A stretch of DNA of 64,000 bases from Hormiphora californensis (lineage: Eukaryota > Ctenophora > Tentaculata > Cydippida > Pleurobrachiidae): the NCBI GenBank assembly GCA_020137815.1, contig CM035350.1, positions 7,079,447-7,143,446 of the forward strand, written 5' to 3'. Position 1 is the first letter of the stretch, and each line of letters starts with the position of its first letter. A model generated the notes under the pieces. The model ran no database searches, was not told where the DNA came from, and was given only the letters and a program-made list of their open reading frames with translations. The position numbers and the translations under genes were made by a program. Below are positions 31,251 to 41,153 of the stretch, piece after piece.

Positions 31251-32632
31251 ATGGAGTGTCCCTACGATATCCACCTCTCCAGGTTACTAACCCGACAAGG
31301 CAGTAACCCTGACCCCAACTTCGTTCCTAACCCTGACATGGTGGGTGCCCTCCAATCTGAACAATGTAAAATCCTGGTAGTAGGAGCTGGGGGACTCGGC
31401 TGTGAGATCATTAAATGTCTTGCCATGACTGGTTTCAGGGTAGTACACGTTATTGACATGGATACAATTGACTTGTCCAATCTAAACAGACAGTTTCTCT
31501 TTACCCCCTCTGATATCGGGAAGCCGAAGGCTGAGGCAGCAGTTAGAGCGGTCATGGATCGTGTCCCGGGGCTCAGTTACACAGCACACTACAACAAAAT
31601 ACAGGATTACGGTGATGACTTTTACCTGCAATTTAACATTGTCATCTGCTGGACTGGACTCAGTTCAGGCACGAAGATGGATGAACAGTACTATTCTAAA
31701 TATAGCTCTTGAAACAGGAAATATCATCCCCTCCTGGACGGGGGTACTGAGGCATTTAAAGGGCATGTACGGGTTGTAGTACCCACCCATACTGCGTGTA
31801 TTGAGTGCACAATGGATCTCTATACCCCGCAACGGAACTACCCCCTGTGTACTATTGCTAACACACCTAGACTACCTGAACACTTGTGTTGAGTATGCTA
31901 AGATCGTGTTGTGGCCAAAAGAGTGGCCCTTTGGGGAGGGGGTCTCCTGTGGACGGGGATAGTCATGAACATATTAGTTGGTTGTACAGCAGGGCATTGG
32001 AACGGGCTAACAGCTACTCAATACCAGGTATAGTTTAGTAAAATGACCGGGGGTGGGGAGAGGGTATAACGGTCAGATGAGATTGTATTTTATTAATAAC
32101 TTGATATATCCATTAACTAACAACTCTCCCTCCCACCAGGTGTAACATTATCGCCTAACACAAGGCGTCACAAAGCGGAATTATCCCAGCGGTGGCTTCT
32201 ACTAACGCCACAATAGCCGCAGCGTGTGTTACAGAGTGCCTGAAGATAGCCACATCCTCCTACATGCATCTTGACAATTATATGTTGTTCAATAATGTTG
32301 AAGGGGTCTACACATTCAGTTATCCGTGTGAAAAGAAGGACGATTGTCTTGTGTGTAGTAAGGTGGTGAAAGAAGTGACTAGGGATCGAGATGGTACTCT
32401 TCAGGGACTATTGGATTATCTGAGGGATGAGCATTCACTACAAAACCCCATTATCACCACCACTTCAACCGAGGGAGAGACTAGGACTCTATACATGTCA
32501 GCTATTGCCCAGCTGAAAGACAATGCTGAGAAAAAGTTGACAGAATTGAATTTGGTAGATTGCCAAGAGATAGTTGTAACTGACAGTAGTTTGAAATCTC
32601 CTGTTGTCTTTAGATTGAAATTTAATGATTGA
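31251..32632 (+). pseudogene. UBA3: NEDD8-activating enzyme E1 catalytic subunit, frameshifted
   Basis: UBA3 adenylates NEDD8 and passes it to UBE2M. Readable in order: adenylation loop VVGAGGLGCEIIKCLA, VIDMDTIDLSNLNRQFLF, KPKAEAA, KIQDY, then [45 protein letters not shown] (catalytic Cys), then ASTNATIAAAC, LVCSK and the ubiquitin-fold domain to the stop at 32632. One intron (32028-32139) is kept, so this is not a processed copy. The frame is broken about six times, each by one base: near 31650, 31729, 31884, 31947, 32148 and 32180. Residues between breaks remain well conserved. Either the gene decayed very recently or the consensus has indel errors here. The first exon starts at the ATG after TCCTAGCAGGTGAACAAC; the usual N-terminal extension is shorter. 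Confidence 0.85.
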
Positions 32633-32737
32633 TATTTTTTATTAATTTGTGTTGTTTGTAAACCCGTTTCGTTCTCTGATCTCTCTCTTGTCCCCTAACT
32701 TTATTCCACCACACACAACATCTTTTTAGTTCAGGTC

Positions 32738-34805
32738 ATGTTCAGGGCGGTTCAGGTACTGAGGGTGAGTTCACCCAACCTGTGGGCTACCCAGATGGCG
32801 TACAGCGCTCCACGATTCTCCTCCACGATTATTTGTAAGTTATTTTCTGGGATGGATGGTGGTGCATCCTTTGCGCTTGTCAGCTCAGTGACTTGTTGTG
32901 AATTGGTACGCGCGCCCACCCCGCCATAATAAAACCATCATATTTCAGCAGTGCGCGCGCGGCATTATGTCCCTCAGCTGTGCTGTTTTCCAGATTTCGT
33001 ATGTGACTTGTGCATGCTGAATAACTGCATATATTATCAGTGCAGTGTTGTGCATAAAGACACGATTTATGTACTCTAATGTAACATACCTTATCTTTCA
33101 GCTAGTCGGAGGTTTGATTCTAATGTTGGAGACACTGGAAACAGGATTCTGGCTAAGTTTGGAACACCACGACAACTATCCGATGGGGCTGATAAAAAGC
33201 CAAGGAAGAAGAAGAAGAAGGGCAAGAAAGATCGATCGGTGAAAGAGGTTATGGACAACGTGAAGACGGAGCAAATTGCGGCAGCTGAGGCGGCAGCAGC
33301 AGAAGTGGCGGCAGCAGAAGCGGCAGCAGCAGAAGCCGCAGCAGCTGAGGCGGCAGCAGCAGAAGTCGCAGCAGCAGAAGCGGCGGCAGCAGAAGCGGCA
33401 GCAGCTGAGGCGGCGGCAGCAGAAGCGGCAGCAGCAGAGGCGGCAGCAGCTGAGGCGGCAGCAGCAGAAGCGGCAGCAGCTGAGGCGGCAGCAGCAGAAG
33501 CGGCAGCAGCAGAGGCGGCGGCAGCAGAAGCGGCAGCAGCTGAGGCGGCGGCAGCTGAGGCGGCAGCAGCAGAAGCGGCAGCAGCTGAGGCGGCAGCAGC
33601 TGAAGCGGCAGCAGCTGAAGCGGCAGCAGCTGAGGCGGCAGCAGCTGAAGCGGCAGCAGCTGAAGCGGCAGCAGCAGAAGCGGCAGCAGCAGAAGCAGCA
33701 GCAGCTGAGGCGGCAGCAGCTGAGGCAGCAGCAGCTGAGGCGGCAGCAGCAGAAGCGGCAGCAGCAGAAGCGGCAGCAGCTGAGGCGGCAGCAGCAGAAG
33801 CAGCGGCAGCTGAGGCGGCGGCAGCAGAAGCGGCAGCAGCTGAGGCGGCAGCAGCAGAAGCGGCAGCAGCAGAAGCGGCGGCAGCTGAGGCGGCGGCAGC
33901 AGCAGAAGCGGCAGCAGCAGAAGCGGCAGCAGCTGAGGCGGCAGCAGCTGAGGCGGCAGCAGCAGAAGCGGCAGCTGAGGCGGCAGCAGCAGAAGCGGCA
34001 GCAGCAGAAGCGGTGGCAGCTGAGGCGGCGGCAGCAGAAGCGGCAGCAGCAGAAGCGGCAGCAGCTGAGGCGGCAGCAGCAGAAGCGGCAGCAGCTGAGG
34101 CGGCAGCAGCAGAAGCGGCAGCAGCTGAGGCGGCAGCAGCAGAAGCGGCAGCTGAGGCGGCGGCAGCAGAAGCGGCAGCAGCAGAAGCGGCAGCAGCTGA
34201 GGCGGTGGCAGCTGAGGCGGCAGCAGCAGAAGCGGCAGCAGCTGAGGCGGCGGCAGCAGAAGCGGCAGCAGCTGAGGCGGCAGCAGCAGAAGCGGCAGCA
34301 GCTGAGGCGGCAGCAGCTGAGGCGGCGGCGGCAGCAGAAGCGGCAGCAGCTGAGGCGGCAGCAGCTGAGGCGGCTGCGGCAGCAGAAGCGGCAGCAGCTG
34401 AGGCGGCGGCAGCTGAGGCGGCAGCAGCTGAGGCGGCGGCAGCAGAATCAGCAGCAGCTGAGGCGGCGGCAGCAGAATCAGCTCGGAAGGCCCAAGTGAT
34501 GGAAGATGCGAGAGCGGCAGTTTTGTCTGGAGTTGACCCTGTTAAAGATGCCTTTACTGCCCTCCTCAGAGATCTTGATGTTGATGCTCTTCCCGGTAAG
34601 ATTCATGTTGCCAGAACTCCAAATTTTGATTAGAAATGACTACTTCATGTTACTTGTATTACTAATTAATATGTTTCTAACCCCTCTCTCCCTCCCAGGT
34701 CTGTCAGAGGAGATACTGGTGGCTCACCAGGCTGATCTGGATCGAGTTAAGAAGATGTACGGGGATGCTGATGACATTGACTCTTTCCCTGCCTTTAAAT
34801 TTTGA
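32738..34805 (+). CDS. ATP5PF: Mitochondrial ATP synthase coupling factor 6 with a giant EAAAA insertion
   Basis: Peripheral-stalk subunit F6 of the F1Fo ATP synthase. Three exons with matching phases: 32738-32834, 33102-34595, 34699-34805 (565 residues; usual precursor is near 108). Exon 1 encodes an Arg/Ser-rich, acid-free presequence (MFRAVQVLRVSSPNLWATQ). A basic stretch (KKPRKKKKKGKK) leads to about 400 residues of EAAAA pentapeptides (about 33275-34480). The C terminus matches F6: VDPVKDAFTALLRDL, then LDRVKKMYGDADDIDSFPAF, matching the DPIQ..F and LxxLKQxFGxAD...FPxF pattern. The LKQMFG-type helix is intact, but the family's extreme C terminus after FKF is missing. It starts only 105 bases after UBA3 and has CTTTTTAG 9 bases before the ATG. 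The insertion should form a long, rigid alanine-rich helix; effect unknown. The identification rests on the C-terminal 60 residues and the presequence. Confidence 0.75.
33275..34480 (+). repeat. 15-base coding minisatellite encoding (EAAAA)n
   Basis: About 80 copies of GAGGCGGCAGCAGCT / GAAGCGGCAGCAGCA, all in one frame. Synonymous GAG/GAA and GCT/GCA variants form higher-order patterns; rare units have V, S or a missing or extra Ala, but never a frameshift. Kept frame over 1.2 kb implies selection or recent in-frame expansion. Confidence 0.95.
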
Positions 34806-36107
34806 AATTGATCATCAATAACAACGAGACTCTTAAATTATTAAAACGAACTCTGGTTTTTTATACTAACTCTTGTTGAGTGTGAGTGTGTTTAAGAATA
34901 TTTAACCCATCGTTTTATGTGTGTGGGTGCATGAATTAAGGTCTGCGACACTTTCTAGGGCAAGACCACTTGCAGATATCTGAGATATTATCAGAGATGA
35001 TATCTCGTGTGTTTCCGTGAAACAATCATTTTGATTAAGTATCCCTATTCTCTCTGTAAATTTTTCCCTTTGAAAATGTAACAGCCGGTTACCACAATTC
35101 TTTCATAACAAAAAGACGCTGTGTTTTAATTACCCCCCGTGTCTAACCGTTTAATTTGATAGTGGTTGATATCTCCTAACCTCACCCCTCACCCCTCACA
35201 GCTCATATGGCATTACAGATACACGTCATCATGGTACCTAGAACCGCAACTAGAGCCAGGCCGCAACACAAGGACAAAGGTAATTATCTGTAATATACCC
35301 AATTACTGTACCCCCTTCCCTTTTTGATATGTCCCTATCTTACCTCTGGTACAGCTGGGAGTGCCCACTGCCCACCTTTGGGCGCACGAACATGAGGGGT
35401 CTCTTTCTCGAAATTTAACTGTTTTCGACGAGATTTTTCGCGGCTTCGGCGCCAATTCCAGGAAGCAGTACAAGTGATTTCCAAACAATCAGGGCCTAGA
35501 AAAAGGTCTAGTCTATCGTTCTAGGGGGGCTCTTTTTTGAAATTTTTTTCCACGAGGAGCCCTAACGAACATGAGGGGCGCGACGTGCCCAAGTCCCCAC
35601 CGTGGCCACTGGCCAATTAAAATACATGGCCACATGTAAACTCGGCTGATCCAATTATATGGGCTTTTCAATTACAGGCAGCTGTAATAATTTTACTCAA
35701 TTACTTGTGTATTTGTCGCTGTGGCTACACTACAACAACTTAGTAGTAGGTGTGTTTTCCAACATGCCTGGTAACTCAATTTTCACCCGTGTGAAATGTA
35801 CCGACACACACGTCATGTACAAATAAAATATTGTCAGTGTGCAGAATGTGTCTGCTAATGTTGTTGGTTATTTACTGGCTTTGAAATTATTGAAATAATA
35901 ATTAATGTGATCTCTCTATGTAGAAGGGAGGCACAGCTATAAGTAGTTGCATGGGCAGTGCCTTGGGCACATTGTCATTTTGGTATAGTTTTACTGTTTA
36001 CGGTAAATGGTAAATTTCGTTACATCCGCCATTCGAGCTACAGTGGCAATGCAACAAACACACACTCACACAGCTCAATATGCAGCAGGTGTGTGATTGT
36101 GTAAGCT

Positions 36108-36180
<73 letters not shown>

Positions 36181-37007
36181 CATCCCTCTCTTTGACCCTC
36201 TATTTATCTATCCCAATCCCGAACCGCGTCAGGAGAAGACCTTAATTTGTAATCCCTTTGTAATTTTTCTTCGTGATACTTAATAACAAAAACGGCTCTA
36301 TTTTTACACGAGTATTTGCTGCTGTACTGTGTTTGTTTGCTTTGTGCAGTATCCCTAGCGCTGTATAATAATAGTGTGATGTTACAGGCTGTTACACGTG
36401 TCGCGACAACACTGTGTATAATGGCCGTGTGTGTGTCACTGGTTTGACAGGTCTTTGTGGCGCATAAATACTATCGCTTTGAAAGAAGAACCGTATTGCT
36501 GTCTATAAAATATTTTTTGCAATTTGTCTAAAGGTTTTTTGCCGTGTGTATACTGTCAGGCCAATGCTCTGACAGTGTGTATAGTACACCTCGTGTGGTA
36601 CACACTACACACTGTTATGTGTACTGTGTACTACACACTACACACGACATATGTGTACTGTGTACCCCACCATTATTATGCGTTTTCACGTAGAGGGATA
36701 TCGACAGAGGGTTGCGTACACACTAGAAAAGTGACAAATTGCTTGCTCTATGATCTATGGCTTCATTGTTTTTCACACGCGTCCCAAAATTCCATGGATA
36801 TTATGTGTGATATTTGTATGATACGAGATACACTCATCACGAGTTACAAAGAGAAATATAAAGTACAATTACTGAACATTTCAAACGCTCTTTTTTACTC
36901 TGTACACATTCCTGTAATTGCTAAACATTTTGTTAAAATTTATAATCCAGTCCTGTAATTTTTGTTTGTTCTGCTCTGTTCCATCCTTGCTGAATTCAAA
37001 TCGTTAG
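34806..37007. other. Intergenic between ATP5PF and the transporter cluster
   Basis: No firm gene. At about 35196-35280, CCTCACAG then CTCATATGGC and a later GACAAAGgtaatt could be a short first exon (about 24 codons), but no continuation is recognised. Two direct copies of CGAACATGAGGGG lie at about 35387 and 35567. A (CT)n run is at 36112-36178. TGTGTACTGTGTAC / CTACACACTACACAC repeats are at about 36570-36670. Confidence 0.4.
36112..36178 (+). repeat. (CT)n microsatellite
   Basis: Near-perfect CT run, 65 bases. Confidence 0.95.
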
Positions 37008-38813
37008 TTATTCCGTTTCGTCCGCCACGCCTTGCTCTTGATCTATGATTGCCGTTCCTTCGTTTATCCTGCTGTCCTGCAGCAGTGACCCTCTAGTTTC
37101 CCTCTGCATGAACATAACCGTGATGCATGCCACTATTTCAACAAATATGAAGCAGTATATTGAGTACCCGAGATCATACTCATCCAGGTAGGTCGTCAGG
37201 AAGGTTCCAGCAGCAGCCCCCAACTTTCCTATCCCGTTCTGGACTCCGATGGCTGTTGCTCGCATATAGGTGGCGTAGAACTCAGGGGCATAGATCCACA
37301 GCACTTCATTATATGCTGCATAGAATATCACACACGCAAAGAGCTCAACGTAGGTCAGGTAGGAATTGAGGCACCACAACAGCAAGATAGTCGCAGCAGC
37401 ACCGAAATAGATTGCCACAACAAAAGTCCACCTTCTGCCAATATACTCTGCAGTGATCGTAGCACCAAGTTGCCCGGGCATGTACATGACCGCAATAATA
37501 ATCAGGAACAAGTACTCCGATTTGGTATAGACAAGGCACCCCGATGCGTCTATAAAGGTTGAATCGAACCACAGTTCCATGTCACAATAATCATACGTCA
37601 TCATGTCAGGGATCAACATGCTGATACCAAACACTAGGAACATGTTACAGATGAAGTGAATGGTGATCTGAATACTACCACATGTGTGTGGTTTAGCCCA
37701 GATATCCGCATACTCACCATTCCGGACATCCTCCACATAGATATCACCCCGGGGCACCTCAACTTCATTCTGAGCACAGATCTTCTGAATCACCTCTACT
37801 GCCTCCTCCTTCCGGCCGTTAATCACCAGGTATCGGGGTGATTCCAGCATAAAGTGCAGGAATACCAGCATTATTGCCACTGGCAGGGCCGTCAGAAGGA
37901 TTTGTAAACGCCACCCATTCTTCATATCCATGACAAAGAAAGCTATAACACACTCGTATACGGACCCTGCTGTCCAATAGAGTGCTAATACAAACATGGT
38001 CCAGGATCGCCGTGTGGAGGGCATCACTTCCTGGGAGTAGACGATTGAACAGCTGTAGTTGCCTCCTATCGTGAACCCTACAATCGCCCTGCACACCAGG
38101 AAGAAGTAGTAGGAGGGAGCAAAGGCGGAACATATCGCTGATATTACCAGCACATAACTGTTGATGAGGAGGACCCAGAAACGTCCAAACTTGTCCGCCA
38201 ACTTTCCGGAGGTTATGCTGCCTATGGCGTAGAAAATGTAGACTATTGCCGGAATCATTGCCTTCTGGAAGCTTGACAAATGCCACTCACACTTGAGATT
38301 CTTTATGATGATGGTTGCCAGCCAGATCTCAGCGGCATCTGCAAAGGACATTATCCCCATGACCAGCATCACCTTCTGTTGATACCAGCCCCATCCAGAT
38401 ATCTCGATCACATCATTTACATCATACAGATCGTCCGGTACCTCGAACTCCCTCCCTGCTGGTTTGGTTGGAGGTGGGGTGGGAGGCGGTTTCTTTTCAT
38501 CAGCCGCTTGCGTAGAGTCTGCTTTGGTTGGTTTTGGTGTTTTTGGTGTTTTCGGTGTGCTGGATGAACTGCCTCTAGGTGGTACTGGAGGGGAAGTCCT
38601 TCTGTTGGGATTATCCTCTGATTGGTAGAGCCGGTGTCGTAGCTGTGCTAGGCTGGCCATTACCCCTCCTCCTCCTCCTCCAGGTCCCTCAGTAGCCCTG
38701 TCGACCGGGCTGTCAGGCCCCTCAAATGGTGCCGAGCCAGCTCGACTGTGTCTTTGTCGTATCAGATCAAGAGAGCTCACATTGCTGCCAGTCTCTCCAG
38801 TTCCTTCAGGCAT
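37008..38813 (-). CDS. SVOP-like major facilitator transporter, copy 1
   Basis: 601 residues, intronless, 12 predicted membrane helices. It belongs to the MFS branch containing SVOP/SV2 and organic-ion transporters; the substrate is not predictable. A Pro/Ser-rich cytosolic N terminus of about 130 residues precedes YDVNDVIEISGWGWYQQK, equivalent to the SVOP start of the transport core. MFS signatures: GKLADKFGRFW between TM2 and TM3, CRAIVGFTIGGNYS, ESPRYLVINGRKEEA after TM6 and PEFYATYMRATAIGVQNG in the second half. It is the first of seven paralogues and has the longest N-terminal region of the intact copies apart from copy 5. Confidence 0.88.
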   Translation of the reverse strand: MPEGTGETGSNVSSLDLIRQRHSRAGSAPFEGPDSPVDRATEGPGGGGGGVMASLAQLRHRLYQSEDNPNRRTSPPVPPRGSSSSTPKTPKTPKPTKADSTQAADEKKPPPTPPPTKPAGREFEVPDDLYDVNDVIEISGWGWYQQKVMLVMGIMSFADAAEIWLATIIIKNLKCEWHLSSFQKAMIPAIVYIFYAIGSITSGKLADKFGRFWVLLINSYVLVISAICSAFAPSYYFFLVCRAIVGFTIGGNYSCSIVYSQEVMPSTRRSWTMFVLALYWTAGSVYECVIAFFVMDMKNGWRLQILLTALPVAIMLVFLHFMLESPRYLVINGRKEEAVEVIQKICAQNEVEVPRGDIYVEDVRNGEYADIWAKPHTCGSIQITIHFICNMFLVFGISMLIPDMMTYDYCDMELWFDSTFIDASGCLVYTKSEYLFLIIIAVMYMPGQLGATITAEYIGRRWTFVVAIYFGAAATILLLWCLNSYLTYVELFACVIFYAAYNEVLWIYAPEFYATYMRATAIGVQNGIGKLGAAAGTFLTTYLDEYDLGYSIYCFIFVEIVACITVMFMQRETRGSLLQDSRINEGTAIIDQEQGVADETE

Positions 38814-38939
38814 GGCCGAGAGAAATCACAAGTTTATGAGACGTAGCATATATTGCGAGTGTTTGTAAACGCAGCACAACAAGACAACACGGGAATATGA
38901 GGATGTGCTTACACACGTTCCGATTTCCCTCTCTCCCGT

Positions 38940-39115
<176 letters not shown>

Positions 39116-39222
39116 TCGATGGTGAACATCCTTAATACAAAGGGTTTGAACAAAACAAGGGATATTACTATCATTCACTAAAGGTTTATTTCAAAAGTTA
39201 TAATCTAACAGATATCGCATAT

Positions 39223-40837
39223 TTATTCAGTCCCGGTGCAGCTCCCGTAAGTTTCTTGTGGTTCTTCATCTTGTAGTATGTTTTCACTGCTTCGAGTGTC
39301 CCACAGTAATTGTCCCATAGTTTCTCGTTTCCTAAAACACGCCGTTACACAGCTGACAACCTCCACAGCCACGTAAAAATACACCACATAATGGTCCTCG
39401 GAATCATCGAAAAACGTTGTCAGAAACGTCGCCACCGCGGCACCCAACCTTCCAATGCCGTTTTGAGCTCCAAATGCAGTTCCTCGCATATATGTCGCAT
39501 AAAACTCAATAGCGTATAGGAAGATCACCTCATTGTACGCCCCGTAAAAGAACACACAACCAAATATTATGGTGTACATTTGGGAGATACTCCAGCAAAA
39601 AGCCAGCATCAATGTAAAGGCTGCTCCTGCGTAAACTGCTACTATGAACGTCGCCCTTCTTCCAACAGATTCAGAAAGTAAGCTGCTGCGACCAAGCATT
39701 CCTGGGAGAAACACGAGCGTTGTAACCATGAGAAACTCGAATTCTGCCTTCGTGTACACAGTGCACCCTCCTGCATCGATATAGGTGGTATTAAACCAAA
39801 GATTCATATCGCAATAGTTATGACTCATCATCAGGGGTATCAACATAAGCATTCCACTCACGAGGAATATGTTGCAGAAAAAGTGTATCGTGATCTGAAT
39901 ACTGCCACTTGTATGTGGCTTTGCCCAAATTTCCGAAAATGCACCGTTTCGCTCGTCTTGCACGTATAGTTCTCCTTTTATGTGTTTGATCTTATTGTCT
40001 CTACACATTTTCTCCAAGACCTTTTGCGCTTCTTCTTTTCGGTTAGTTGATGACCAGATACCTCGGGGACTCGTCCATGAAATGCATCGCCGCCAGAATA
40101 ACAAAGATGGGCAAGGCTGTCAAGAAGATTTGGTATCTCCACCCGTTACTCAACTGCATGACACAAATTGCAACAAAACACTCATATATACCTCCCGCAG
40201 CCCAAAACAGGGCTAGGAAGAGAATGTTCCACGATCTAAACTTGGCTGGCATAAACTCTTGGGCGTAGATAACAGAACAGGCGTAATTCCCACCTACGCA
40301 AAACCCTACAATACTCCGAACGAAAACGTAAAAGTAGTAGTTAGGTGCAAAGCCGGAGCAAATTGACGAAATAAGCAATGCGTAAATGTTAATCATAACT
40401 ACCCAATAGCGACCAAACTTATCTGCAAAGTATCCCGATGTCATGCTTCCAATGGCATAGCAGATGTTAATCGAGGAGGGTATGGCCGCTTTTTGAATAC
40501 TTGACAGGATCCACAGACACTCCAGGTTGGGAATTATGATTGTCTGCAGCAACAGTTCAGCACAGTCGGCAAAACAAGCAGCACCCATGACAAGGAGAAC
40601 TTTGTACTGACACCAGCCCCATCCAGCCCGCTCAATGACATCATTTACATCGTATCTAATGACCTGTGAGCCATGGGAGTCCGTGTGAATTCCCAGATAC
40701 TCAGGACGGTTCGGAATTTCAGGGCACTCCTCAACTAGAGATTGAAATCTAACGTGTTTTGGATGGTGATCATGTAGTGCAGCACCGTTCGATGGTCCCG
40801 GCTGGGCGGGGGATTCATCTGGCATCTGGGTCTCCAC
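39223..40837 (-). pseudogene. SVOP-like transporter, copy 2, single-base frameshift
   Basis: Two overlapping frames together give a full-length transporter: YDVNDVIERAGWGWCQYK, DKFGRYW, FCVGGNYACSVIYAQE and ESPRYLVIN in the first, then RKEEAQKVLEKMC to the C-terminal NILQDEEPQE region in the second. The break is one extra base at about 40045, exactly where paralogues read VINNRKEEAQ; it makes TAA. Everything else is conserved, including later MFS motifs (EFYATYMRGTAFGAQNG). It is also diverged in the final helices (RKRETMGQLL). Recent inactivation or a base-call error are both possible. Confidence 0.82.
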
Positions 40838-40952
40838 ATAAACAACAATATAATAACTCGAATTATATTATAGCAAAGAAATAGTTGATTCCCTCAATAT
40901 ACAAACAGACCCCTTATCACACGATTAACAATGCATCAAGTAGTGAGGCCAT

Positions 40953-41029
40953 GTAACGAAATTACCCCTCGTAACTAAGACATTGTAGTAAAAAAGCCCG
41001 CAAGGTAGGGGCTGGGGTAATTTCGTTAC
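40953..41029. mobile_element. 77 bp MITE-like hairpin
   Basis: GTAACGAAATTACCCC at the left and GGGGTAATTTCGTTAC at the right pair perfectly over 16 bases around a short loop. Confidence 0.6.
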
Positions 41030-41153
41030 CAAGCCATGACCCATGTTACAAGTACTAAAGCAATATTAATCATAACCAATCCTGGAACTACAGAGCAATA
41101 TAGAGTGTTTTTTTTCGAGAATTCGACTTCTTTTTTATCTTCTTCTTTTCTTC

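Noticed and set aside
31251-32632. Processed (retroposed) UBA3 pseudogene
   Set aside because: An intron with GT-AG ends (32028-32139) is present and there is no poly(A) tract.
33276-34499. 407-codon Arg-Gln-rich frame overlapping the EAAAA array
   Set aside because: A shadow in another frame of a 15-base repeat. The EAAAA frame joins to a presequence exon and an F6 C terminus with correct splice phases; this one does not.
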